Origin: JAPYWM01 sp964489015
Lineage (GTDB): Bacteria > Bacteroidota > Bacteroidia > SpSt-205
Direction of reading: 5' to 3'
Assembly (NCBI GenBank): GCA_964489015.1
Contig: CAZAXD010000006.1
Span: forward strand, 29,652-93,651
Length of the DNA: 64,000 nucleotides
The notes below the pieces were generated by a model. The model searched no databases. It had not been told where the DNA came from and saw only the letters and a program-made list of their open reading frames with translations. Each line of letters begins with the position of its first letter. Positions within the stretch are counted from its first letter, which is position 1. The translations under genes were made by a program, and so were the position numbers. Below are positions 1 to 7,300 of this stretch, piece after piece.

Positions 1-87
1 GCTATCGATGCGCTGCTTGAAATCGAGCTGTAGCCCTTCCCCCTGTGCGATGCGTGCTAGCAGGGAGGCCACTTCCCCCCCTCGCAT
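1..87 (-). CDS. AlbA_2/Schlafen-like domain protein, N-terminal fragment (runs off left edge)
   Basis: A minus-strand frame is open from an ATG at 87 to the window edge (29 codons). The visible peptide begins MRGGEVASLLARIAQ and contains EGLQLDFKQRI. A short helix followed by an E-G-x-x-L-D-F-K element is how many Bacteroidota AlbA_2 (divergent AAA_4 or Schlafen-like ATP-binding) proteins begin; this is recognition from memory on a short stretch. The start is supported by an exact TACCTTTG box at 94-101 on the same strand, six nt upstream, the arrangement seen before many genes here. It is divergent from the FabG-like gene with only 40 bp between starts. The rest of the protein lies outside the window, so the family call is tentative. 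Confidence 0.5.
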   Translation of the reverse strand, partial: MRGGEVASLLARIAQGEGLQLDFKQRIDS

Positions 88-93
88 GTCAAA

Positions 94-101
94 CAAAGGT
101 A
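94..101 (-). promoter_or_regulatory. TAnnTTTG -7 box for the partial gene at 1-87
   Basis: Exact match TACCTTTG on the minus strand, 6 nt before the ATG at 87. It predicts a leaderless or nearly leaderless transcript. Confidence 0.55.
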
Positions 102-115
102 CGGGTTTTACGCCG

Positions 116-123
116 TATGTTTG
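116..123 (+). promoter_or_regulatory. TAnnTTTG -7 box for the FabG-like gene
   Basis: Exact match TATGTTTG, followed by CAGG and then a GTG start at 128. This favours GTG 128 over the internal ATG at 146. Confidence 0.6.
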
Positions 124-127
124 CAGG

Positions 128-853
128 GTGATTGCCCTTGATGGAATGGTTATCCTAGTCACCGGCGGCAGCCGTGGCATAGGTCGCGCTATCGTAGAGA
201 CGCTTGCTCAGGCTGGTGCCAGGGTCGCTTTTACCTACCGGGGTGCTACCGCAGCGGCCCAGGCGCTCGTTGAGGCTTATCCGGCGCACGTGCGGGCTTA
301 TCAAGCCGATGTCACCGATGGTAGTCGAGCAGAAGCCATCATCGAAGAGATTGTACAAACCTGGGGACGGCTGGATGGCCTCGTCAATAACGCCGGCATT
401 ACGCAAGACAACCTTCTCCTGCGACTCACCGAAGCGCAGTGGGATGCTGTGATGACTACAAATCTAAAAGGTCCATTCTTGTACACCAAAGCAGCCCTCA
501 AGCTCATGCTCCGCCAACGAAAAGGCAGTATCGTTAATATAAGCTCCATCGTGGGTCTAAGTGGTAACCCCGGCCAGACAAATTACGCAGCCGCAAAGGC
601 CGGCCTCATCGCTTTCACCAAGTCCCTAGCTAAGGAGGTGGGCTCTCGCAATATCCGAGTCAATGCGATAGCCCCAGGCTTTATCCAAACTGATATGACA
701 GCCAACCTACCTGCCGAAGGCTGGAAAGATCGCGTAGCCTTAGGACGGCTCGGGCAGCCAGCCGAGGTCGCTACCGTGTGCGCCTTCCTGCTTTCCGACG
801 CCGCTTCTTATATCACGAGCCAGGTCATCGTCGTAGACGGCGGAATGCTATAA
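128..853 (+). CDS. fabG: Short-chain dehydrogenase, 3-oxoacyl-ACP reductase (FabG) type
   Basis: A 241-residue classical SDR. It has the Rossmann glycine motif TGGSRGIG near the N-terminus, the NNAG motif, a catalytic Ser in NISSIVG, and the Tyr/Lys pair in NYAAAKAG. The family reduces 3-oxoacyl-ACP with NADPH in fatty-acid elongation; size and C-terminus (VIVVDGGML) fit FabG, but other FabG-like reductases cannot be excluded. I chose GTG 128 because it gives the usual lead-in (LDGMVILVTGG) and lies 4 nt after a TAnnTTTG box; ATG 146 would cut into the first strand. The 3' end overlaps the convergent flippase gene by 29 bp. No other fab genes are adjacent. Confidence 0.85.
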   Translation: MIALDGMVILVTGGSRGIGRAIVETLAQAGARVAFTYRGATAAAQALVEAYPAHVRAYQADVTDGSRAEAIIEEIVQTWGRLDGLVNNAGITQDNLLLRLTEAQWDAVMTTNLKGPFLYTKAALKLMLRQRKGSIVNISSIVGLSGNPGQTNYAAAKAGLIAFTKSLAKEVGSRNIRVNAIAPGFIQTDMTANLPAEGWKDRVALGRLGQPAEVATVCAFLLSDAASYITSQVIVVDGGML

Positions 854-2204
854 GTCCTAAAGCCCCTAAGCCGACTACGCTATAAACTATTCGACTAACT
901 AAGGGCCCGCCCCCCCCCAGAATAAGAAGTAAGCCCACTAACCCAATCCCTACGCCTACCCCAGTCAAGGGAAAAGCGCCTTGTAAGTGCCTCCGCCCCA
1001 GAAAGAGCGAAACAGAAACCATGGCACCGTAAGCTAATAGCGTTACCCAAGCACAGGCCCAGTAGCCATAGCGCGGAATGCCCCACAGGTTTCCTACTAG
1101 GGTGATCAGGCTACCTATAGCTGTAATACCTAGACCTGCATCTGGGCGCTGCTTGAGCTTATACCACACGGAGGCCTGTACTAAAGAGCCCATAAGCAGA
1201 TTCGCAAAAAGTAGAAGGGGCACTACTCCGAGCGCAGACCAGTACAAAGGTGGCAGAAGCGGTGCAGGCAGCAGCCCACCCCAAGTTGTAGTTAGCAATG
1301 GCTGTACCCAAAGACCTATACAAAGCACCCCGCTAAGGCTGACCCAGTGGAAGGCTTCCCAACTGCGGGCATACAAGCGCGCATTTCCGGCCGCCTCCCG
1401 TAAGAAAAGAGGCTCCGCTGCTTGCCGATAGGCTTGTACGAAAAGTGCTAATAGCGTGGCCACTTTGTAGGCTATACCGTATAAGGCTGTTTGAATGCGG
1501 TCATGCTGCGCTAATAGGATGCGATCCAATACATCATTGGTAGCGCCCAGAAGACCCATTCCCGCCAGCACCGCCCCATATCGAAGGAGCGTCCCATAGC
1601 TAGGCGTTCTTTCTGTAAGTGCTTCTGTGAGCGGTGCCCAAGCCAGCGCCCAGACCAGCTTAAAAAGCGAAGCAAAAAGATTAGCCCCTAAAATATAAGC
1701 CAAGCCATACCCTTTCCAGCCGACCCCATAAATATTGAGAGACAGGAGCAGGAACACATGAGCCAGTTGAATGGTGGCATAACGAAGCGGACGCCCCATG
1801 GCGCGCTGATGAGCCAGCGCTAAAGCAGCCCAAGCGTCCACGCTCCAGATGCCGATCGCATACCACAGCAAGGCCTCGCGGCCCGCATAGCCTATCGCTT
1901 CGCCCCATAAGGGAAGGCTTAGCCCTAGCCCGAAAGCAGTGAGACCACCTAAGCCTAAGCTAAGTCCAAGCGCCCGACGAAACACCCCCGGCGCTTGCTT
2001 ACTAAACCGAAAATAAGCCGTCTCCATCCCCAAGCTCGCCCAAATAGAGCCAAAAACGATATAAGCGTAGAGCTCATTGAGTCGACCAAACTCCTCGGGA
2101 GCCAACCGATAAGCATACAAGGGCGTAAGAAGCCAGTTTAAGAACCGCCCCAGTACGGTAGTGAGACCATAAATCAAGCTATGATAAGCTAATCGCCGCA
2201 GCAC
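825..2204 (-). CDS. Polysaccharide/lipid-linked oligosaccharide flippase (Wzx/MOP family)
   Basis: A 459-residue polytopic membrane protein with about 12-14 hydrophobic segments. It opens with MLRRLAYHSLIYGL followed by GRFLNWLLTPLYAYRL, the typical N-terminus of Bacteroidota polysaccharide-export (Wzx-like, MOP superfamily) flippases, which move undecaprenyl-linked glycans across the inner membrane. GTG 2204 is preferred: a TACCTTTG box at 2211-2218 lies 6 nt upstream, and the alternative TTG at 2213 lies inside that box. The glycosyltransferases elsewhere in the window are plausible functional partners but are not adjacent. The substrate cannot be read from sequence. Confidence 0.8.
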   Translation of the reverse strand: MLRRLAYHSLIYGLTTVLGRFLNWLLTPLYAYRLAPEEFGRLNELYAYIVFGSIWASLGMETAYFRFSKQAPGVFRRALGLSLGLGGLTAFGLGLSLPLWGEAIGYAGREALLWYAIGIWSVDAWAALALAHQRAMGRPLRYATIQLAHVFLLLSLNIYGVGWKGYGLAYILGANLFASLFKLVWALAWAPLTEALTERTPSYGTLLRYGAVLAGMGLLGATNDVLDRILLAQHDRIQTALYGIAYKVATLLALFVQAYRQAAEPLFLREAAGNARLYARSWEAFHWVSLSGVLCIGLWVQPLLTTTWGGLLPAPLLPPLYWSALGVVPLLLFANLLMGSLVQASVWYKLKQRPDAGLGITAIGSLITLVGNLWGIPRYGYWACAWVTLLAYGAMVSVSLFLGRRHLQGAFPLTGVGVGIGLVGLLLILGGGGPLVSRIVYSVVGLGALGLIAFRRLRR

Positions 2205-2210
2205 CCCGCG

Positions 2211-2218
2211 CAAAGGTA
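2211..2218 (-). promoter_or_regulatory. TAnnTTTG -7 box for the flippase gene
   Basis: Exact TACCTTTG on the minus strand, spacer CGCGGG, then the GTG at 2204. Confidence 0.5.
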
Positions 2219-2279
2219 AAGGCCGAGCCCCTTGCGGATATTAGCGCTTGACATTCAACCGACCTCCTCAAAGCGGGAA

Positions 2280-2296
2280 GCCCCCCATAGGGGGGC
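2280..2296 (-). terminator. Short GC hairpin downstream of the outer-membrane barrel gene
   Basis: A perfect 7-bp stem (GCCCCCC, loop ATA, GGGGGGC) starts about 30 bp after the stop of the minus-strand gene at 2326-2805. The minus-strand 3' flank has only a short T run, so this would be a weak intrinsic terminator at best. Confidence 0.35.
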
Positions 2297-2325
2297 AAAA
2301 CCCAGACCACCCAACTAAAGACCCC

Positions 2326-2805
2326 TTAGAAGCGAATCCGGATGCCGCCGCCCACGTCAAACCGTATGCCTTCCGCAGTCAGCGGCTTTTGGAGAGCGAC
2401 CTCGCCAAAAAGCTCGATTACACTGATCGGCACTAGCAAGCCGCCTCCGATATGCCCCAGAAGGTCACTTGAACCGCCTTCGGGGCGATAAGCGAATCGC
2501 ATCCCCGCATCGAGATAGGGACTAACCACCACGCTCCGGCGGTAGCAGACCCCACCGCTACACCCTCCCCCCACCTCAAATAACGTCTGTACAGAAACGC
2601 CAGCCATGTATCCACCTCGCCCGAAAAGCCCCCCCATCACCGTCATGCCTACCCGCGAAAAATCTCCCCCCACCATGAAGCGCGCATTCACCGCGCGAAT
2701 GCCCTCCTTGCTTACATAGACACCAATGGCTCGGCTGCCATCATCTTGGGCGAGCGCTACGCTCAAGCCCATCAGAAACCCGAGAATTTTTAGCTCGTTG
2801 CGCAT
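2326..2805 (-). CDS. Small secreted outer-membrane beta-barrel-like protein, function unknown
   Basis: A 159-residue protein with a clear Sec signal peptide (MRNELKILGFLMGLSVALAQ, cleavage expected after ALA). The mature part is Gly-rich with alternating hydrophobic residues and ends in GGGIRIRF, a C-terminal aromatic typical of outer-membrane barrels. It is short for a barrel and resembles small outer-membrane beta-barrel proteins of Bacteroidota, but I recognise no named family. Only a poor match to the promoter box (TATACCTA) precedes the ATG at 2805. It lies between mpl and the flippase on the same strand and may be read through from mpl. Confidence 0.65.
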   Translation of the reverse strand: MRNELKILGFLMGLSVALAQDDGSRAIGVYVSKEGIRAVNARFMVGGDFSRVGMTVMGGLFGRGGYMAGVSVQTLFEVGGGCSGGVCYRRSVVVSPYLDAGMRFAYRPEGGSSDLLGHIGGGLLVPISVIELFGEVALQKPLTAEGIRFDVGGGIRIRF

Positions 2806-2873
2806 AACGCTAGGTATACGCTGACATTAGGCCTAGGGTTGCACGGCAGCCGCCGGCCGGGCTTTAGACAGGC

Positions 2874-4229
2874 TTAGTTAGCAAGCCCCAAATCGGCCGG
2901 CTTGAGTCCAGCTAGGGTACCAGAGCTCATGAGCACGACCACCAGCGGCCCCCGCGCAAGCCGCTTTTTGAGCGCAGAAATCAGCGTTTCCCGATCTGTA
3001 AACCAGAGAGCCCGCTTGAGCCGAAGCGCAGCCTGAAGCGAAGCAAGTGAATCTAGCCCCTTGCTTTGAGCGACTAAAGGCTCCACGTAAAACCATCGCT
3101 CGTGTGCTTTTCGGAGCGCAGCCCGGTACTGCCTAGCAAACGCAGGCATGAGACTGCTATAGGTATGCAGTTCCAGAACGCTTAGGATGGTGTAGGAAGG
3201 AAACGTTTCTTGAACGGCCTGGAGCGTAGCGGTGACTTTGCTAGGCGCATGTGCGAAATCCCGCACCACGACGAGCTGTGGGCTGCGATGCCACACCACC
3301 TGCCGACCAGCTGGCAAGCGGAATGTACTTAGGATTTCTGCAAAGGCCTTATCCTCTACCCATATTTGCTGGAGAAGCTTCCACACCGCAGAGACATTGA
3401 GAAGGTTATAGCGTCCCCAGAAGTGAAGAGGCGCCACTCGTCGCCCAACCCGTACGTACCAAACGCCCTCCCGAATAAAGTACGGCAACGGCCCATAAGG
3501 CTGAATGTGATGATGACCGGGTCTAAGCTGCTTTTCCACAAGCGAGCGCAAACGAGGATCTAACTGATTATACACACACAGGCCGCCCTTAGGCAGCTGC
3601 GCGAGGATAAACGCAAAAGCCGCTTCATAACTCTCGGGAGTCGGATACGCATTGGCATGATCCCACGCGATCCCCGTGCAGATGAGCCAATGCGGACGAT
3701 AGACAGCGGCCTTGGGCTGCAGGTTATAAGCGGAGGCGGGGTATTCATCTCCTTCTAAGATGATCGTCGGGGCCTCTGAGAGGGAAAGCGTGAGCTCGGT
3801 ATCTGGGGGAGGCGCCCCCGCTAGCCAGTCTGTAGGCAGACCTAACTGCCGAAAAGCATAAGTCAGAAGGGCTGTAGTGGTGGTTTTGCCATGGCTCCCC
3901 ACGACGCTAATGCGATGTTTCTGGGCTGCAAACTGACTAATGAACGTGGGCATATCCACGATAGGCCTTCCCAAGGCTTTGGCCTGCACAAGCTCGGGGT
4001 TGTCAGCCGCCGCATGCTTGCCTACGATCACAAGGTCGATAGCGGGGGTAATGTGATCGGGATCCCACCCTATACGAGCTGGCAAAAGCCCCTCAGCCGC
4101 CAAGCAGCTACGGGCCGGGTCTTCTAAGCGATCATCAGACCCCGTTACCTGATACCCCTGACGCCTTAGCTGAATAGCCAAAGCATGCATGACACTGCCG
4201 CCAATACCGATCACATGCACCCGTTGCAC
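2874..4229 (-). CDS. mpl: UDP-N-acetylmuramate:L-alanyl-gamma-D-glutamyl-meso-diaminopimelate ligase
   Basis: A 451-residue Mur ligase. The N-terminal Rossmann segment has VHVIGIGGSVMHALA, the ATP-binding P-loop is GSHGKTTTT (residues 111-119), and the central-domain glutamate/histidine region is ILEGDEYPASAY. The segment IVGKHAAADNPEL with VDMPTFI separates Mpl from MurC. Mpl reattaches recovered tripeptide to UDP-MurNAc in peptidoglycan recycling in the cytoplasm; the E. coli enzyme has almost the same length. The start is GTG 4229, 4 nt after an exact TAACTTTG box. It is divergent from the sugar-nucleotide reductase, 42 bp apart. Bacteroidota often carry this Mpl-like ligase, so the call is firm at family level. 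Confidence 0.88.
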   Translation of the reverse strand: MQRVHVIGIGGSVMHALAIQLRRQGYQVTGSDDRLEDPARSCLAAEGLLPARIGWDPDHITPAIDLVIVGKHAAADNPELVQAKALGRPIVDMPTFISQFAAQKHRISVVGSHGKTTTTALLTYAFRQLGLPTDWLAGAPPPDTELTLSLSEAPTIILEGDEYPASAYNLQPKAAVYRPHWLICTGIAWDHANAYPTPESYEAAFAFILAQLPKGGLCVYNQLDPRLRSLVEKQLRPGHHHIQPYGPLPYFIREGVWYVRVGRRVAPLHFWGRYNLLNVSAVWKLLQQIWVEDKAFAEILSTFRLPAGRQVVWHRSPQLVVVRDFAHAPSKVTATLQAVQETFPSYTILSVLELHTYSSLMPAFARQYRAALRKAHERWFYVEPLVAQSKGLDSLASLQAALRLKRALWFTDRETLISALKKRLARGPLVVVLMSSGTLAGLKPADLGLAN

Positions 4230-4233
4230 CGCC

Positions 4234-4241
4234 CAAAGTTA
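4234..4241 (-). promoter_or_regulatory. TAnnTTTG -7 box for mpl
   Basis: Exact TAACTTTG on the minus strand, spacer GGCG, then GTG 4229. Confidence 0.6.
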
Positions 4242-4271
4242 GTACCTTCGAGGAGCCAAGCGGCTTCGCAT

Positions 4272-5171
4272 ATGCGGATTCTAATCACGGGCATTCGGGG
4301 ACTAGTGGGTCACCATACGTGGTCGGTTTTGCAGGCTCAGCAGACAGGCCATCTGCTGGGGACTGGCCTCCGCGCAATCTCGGACACGGCCCCTTATCCT
4401 TACTATTCAGCCGACCTACGTTCGGCAGAGGCTGTCGACGCCCTGATTCGCTGGGCCCGACCCGACGTTGTGCTACACCTAGCAGCGATGACCCTCGTAG
4501 ATGCCTGTCAAGAAAATCCCACCCTCTGCTGGGAACACAATGTCCAGGCCGTCCGCAATCTACTAGCTAGCCTAACGGATCGAAACCCTAGAGCGCATTT
4601 TATTTTCGTATCGACGGACTTTGTCTATGACGGCTTTATAGCGGAAGGGTGTCTCTATCAGGAAACTGACCCAGTCGCTCCGATCTCTGTGTACGGTGCC
4701 AGTAAACTCGCCGCTGAATGGCTCGTACGTGGCTACAGTGGCCCCTGGGCCATTGCACGCACATCGCTTATTTATGGGGAGGCGCCTTACCTGACGAGAG
4801 ACAACATCTACCTACGCATTCGGAGCCAGCTAGCGAGCGGACGTGACCTAAGCCTTTTCATTGATCAGATTCGTACCCCAACGTGGGCTTATGATTTAGC
4901 CCAGGGCCTGTATCTAATCCTAAAGCATGGGGCTGAAGGCGTTTTTCACCTAGCCGGTCCCTCGATAGAAACACCGTTCTCCTTTGGACAAAAAATTGCC
5001 CAAGCCTATAACTGGTCCTCAGAGACCATACGGCCGCTAACGGGCGAAGAGTTTCGACAGATAGCGCCTCGCCCCCTACGAAGCCCCCTCTCTATCGAAA
5101 AAGCTCAACGACTTCTAGGCTATAGCCCGCACGACACCCACGCGGCTCTACAGAAACTGCGCCAAAACTGA
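4272..5171 (+). CDS. dTDP-4-dehydrorhamnose reductase-like sugar nucleotide SDR (RmlD/RfbD family)
   Basis: A 299-residue extended SDR starting MRILITGIRGLVGHH with a GxxGxxG NAD(P)-binding motif. It then shows VLHLAAMTLVDACQ, FVSTDFVYDG and the catalytic YGASK near the middle, in the order seen in RmlD, which makes dTDP-L-rhamnose for surface glycans. Related SDR epimerases share these motifs, and no rmlA/B/C is adjacent, so the exact sugar is unsure. I chose ATG 4272 because upstream in-frame sequence is not SDR-like and overlaps the divergent mpl promoter. A near-match TACCTTCG lies at 4242-4249 and a GAGGAG purine stretch at 4251-4256, so unlike its neighbours this gene may have a short leader. 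The stop overlaps the next start (TGATG). Confidence 0.75.
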   Translation: MRILITGIRGLVGHHTWSVLQAQQTGHLLGTGLRAISDTAPYPYYSADLRSAEAVDALIRWARPDVVLHLAAMTLVDACQENPTLCWEHNVQAVRNLLASLTDRNPRAHFIFVSTDFVYDGFIAEGCLYQETDPVAPISVYGASKLAAEWLVRGYSGPWAIARTSLIYGEAPYLTRDNIYLRIRSQLASGRDLSLFIDQIRTPTWAYDLAQGLYLILKHGAEGVFHLAGPSIETPFSFGQKIAQAYNWSSETIRPLTGEEFRQIAPRPLRSPLSIEKAQRLLGYSPHDTHAALQKLRQN

Positions 5172-7300
5172 TGCCCACCTACGCCGGGTTGCATACGTAC
5201 ATCGCCTCCGCTGGTTCGGGAAAAACTCAGACCCTTGCCCAAGCTGTCGTAGATTCCGTCCTGCGCGAGCCGCATAAGGGGGTCTTAGCGGTCACTTTCA
5301 CCGTCAAGGCAGCGGGGGAGCTTCGCCAGCGCATCCTACGGCTCATAAAAGAACAAAGTCCTGGGCTTCTGAAGCCCCTTATTTTGGGCCAGCTGTTACT
5401 AGAGACCAGTACCCTGGATAGTCTGATTCGGGGCCTTTTTCTCCATTTGGCTCCGTTTCTCATGCTGCCGGCTGAGGAACGCCTCATCGTGGAGGAGCCG
5501 GACTGGCTCCGCTTCGAAACGGAAATCCTGACCCTGCTCTGGCATGAGGTACTAGCTAATCGTTCGCTGCGTCGTGATCTAGTAAGTCGCCTCCACGGGG
5601 ATCAGTACGAACACCTGCCTAATTACAAGCGGATTTTTCTCCAGCAAGTCCGGGAAGTTATTGCACAAGGACCCATCCGTACTTCGATCGAGAAAGCCCT
5701 AGCACACCCTTCGGCCTTAGAGGACCCCTTCGTGACTCGCGCCCAGCTAGACTTTACCAAAGCGACTCAGGAACTCATAACCCCAGCCCTCCTAACCCTT
5801 ATCGAAGATTTGGTCATAGCCTACCGTCAGCGGCATCAAACGCTCTTTCTGAGTGACATTCAGTACATCATGGAGTTAGCTGCGCAGAATCTACCGCTCC
5901 ATGTGGCTTACCCCTATCGCCACTATGGTCATATTTTGGTAGACGAGGCGCAGGACACGAGCCCGACCCAGTGGCGCATCCTTACCCCGCTCATGAAAGA
6001 GATTTTAGAAGGCCAAGGGCGGGTAACGCTCTTAGGCGATCCTAAGCAGGCTATTTACGCTTGGCGAGAAGCAGACCCTACCCATCTGCTCACATGGGCC
6101 CAGTTAGGCCTTGTACACCCGCTCAGCATCAACTACCGAAACCATCGCCGCCTGGTAGCGTTTAACAATGGGCTTTATGCCCGCTTGCAGGCTGCCTTTG
6201 CTCGGTGCCTCTCGCTCAAGAGCCGAGCCAGCAAAGCCGATAAACAGCGGTATGCGCGCCAGCGCGCTGCTTTGGCGCATATTAGTGAGATTTATAAGGG
6301 CCATCGCCAGAAACCCGCTCGTCGCCATCGACCAGCTAAGCGCGGCAGGCGCCCTCTCATTCGCCTAAGAGGCTACACGCAAGAGGTGTATTTAGCGCAA
6401 AGTCTGCAAAGAGCTCTCAAGCTGCTACAACGGCGTGGTGTGCCCCCCAAAGAGACAGCTTTCTTAGTGCGCCGTAACGAAGACATGCCATGGCTAAACC
6501 GCCTCCTGCCAGGCTATAATCTCCAACTCACTGCTAAAAAGCTCGGCGAAGTGCCTTCCATCCAGGCGCTATTCCGCTTCCTGAGTGCGGGCCAATCGGA
6601 TCAAGCAGCGTATATGTACCTAAGAAGTACTGGGCTCCCTTTGGACACCTGGAAGCAAGCCTTAGCCCAAGCCGAAACCCCGATACAATATTGGGAACAT
6701 TTTCGCCTGTTAGCGGAGGCTATTCTTCAGGTCCAACGCGGGGAAAAGCTTTTTTGGGAAACCCTTCTTGATCGGTTGTGGAGCTTTTGGGGTGAAACAG
6801 GTGTGATTTCGATTTCTCAAACTATAGCCTGGTGGGAAACGTACGGCCAAAAAGTAAGCATCGAAGTTCCTATTCTAAACGATACGTACCCTGTACTCAC
6901 GATTCATAAAGCCAAAGGCCTTGCTTGGGAAGCTGTGATTTTACCCAAGGTAGACTGGGCACTCTTTGAGTATACCAGCCGGAAACGCCGATGGTACCCT
7001 GTCGATAATATAGAAGCCTATTTAGCCGATTATTTGCGCATACTTTTGGATATAAGGCCAGACGTACGGTGTACGCTTGAGCTCCCTTTCAAGGTCGCAA
7101 GTTCTGATGACCGCTTAGCCTCTCTGTATGAAATGGATTACCAGGCCGCTGTGCTGGAAAATCTCAATCTCCACTATGTGGCAACGACTCGACCCCGTAG
7201 CGTGCTGCTGATATATTATCCTATTCCCAAAAAGCCCAAGGAGACCCTCCCCGAATCCTGGGAGGAAGCCTGGCACTTAATGCGAGAAACCTATGTCTAA
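5171..7300 (+). CDS. UvrD/Rep-family (AddA/RecB-like) superfamily 1 DNA helicase without nuclease domain
   Basis: A 709-residue SF1 helicase. Walker A is ASAGSGKT (residues 12-19), motif Ia is AVTFTVKAA, Walker B is VDEAQD (257-262), and motif III is GDPKQAIYAWR (289-299). Further motifs are SINYRNH, LTIHKAKG near residue 578, and VATTRPR near the C-terminus. Such enzymes unwind DNA 3' to 5' in repair. N-terminal placement of the P-loop after a very short lead and the weak 2A/2B regions resemble AddA/RecB-like proteins, but those normally exceed 1000 residues and end with a PD-(D/E)xK nuclease; this one stops about 35 residues after the last motif. The start overlaps the previous stop and the end overlaps kup by 8 bp, indicating one transcript. 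Confidence 0.8.
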   Translation: MPTYAGLHTYIASAGSGKTQTLAQAVVDSVLREPHKGVLAVTFTVKAAGELRQRILRLIKEQSPGLLKPLILGQLLLETSTLDSLIRGLFLHLAPFLMLPAEERLIVEEPDWLRFETEILTLLWHEVLANRSLRRDLVSRLHGDQYEHLPNYKRIFLQQVREVIAQGPIRTSIEKALAHPSALEDPFVTRAQLDFTKATQELITPALLTLIEDLVIAYRQRHQTLFLSDIQYIMELAAQNLPLHVAYPYRHYGHILVDEAQDTSPTQWRILTPLMKEILEGQGRVTLLGDPKQAIYAWREADPTHLLTWAQLGLVHPLSINYRNHRRLVAFNNGLYARLQAAFARCLSLKSRASKADKQRYARQRAALAHISEIYKGHRQKPARRHRPAKRGRRPLIRLRGYTQEVYLAQSLQRALKLLQRRGVPPKETAFLVRRNEDMPWLNRLLPGYNLQLTAKKLGEVPSIQALFRFLSAGQSDQAAYMYLRSTGLPLDTWKQALAQAETPIQYWEHFRLLAEAILQVQRGEKLFWETLLDRLWSFWGETGVISISQTIAWWETYGQKVSIEVPILNDTYPVLTIHKAKGLAWEAVILPKVDWALFEYTSRKRRWYPVDNIEAYLADYLRILLDIRPDVRCTLELPFKVASSDDRLASLYEMDYQAAVLENLNLHYVATTRPRSVLLIYYPIPKKPKETLPESWEEAWHLMRETYV

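Noticed and set aside
8..127. N-terminal extension of the FabG-like gene
   Set aside because: The extension reads antisense to the divergent gene at 1-87 and across both promoter boxes; GTG 128 fits the SDR family start.
2815..2873. GC-rich palindrome CCGGCCGG region after mpl as a terminator
   Set aside because: Stem pairing is short and imperfect and no T run follows on the minus strand.
4185..4271. N-terminal extension of the sugar-nucleotide reductase
   Set aside because: It covers the mpl start and promoter in antisense and has no SDR features; ATG 4272 begins at the first Rossmann strand.
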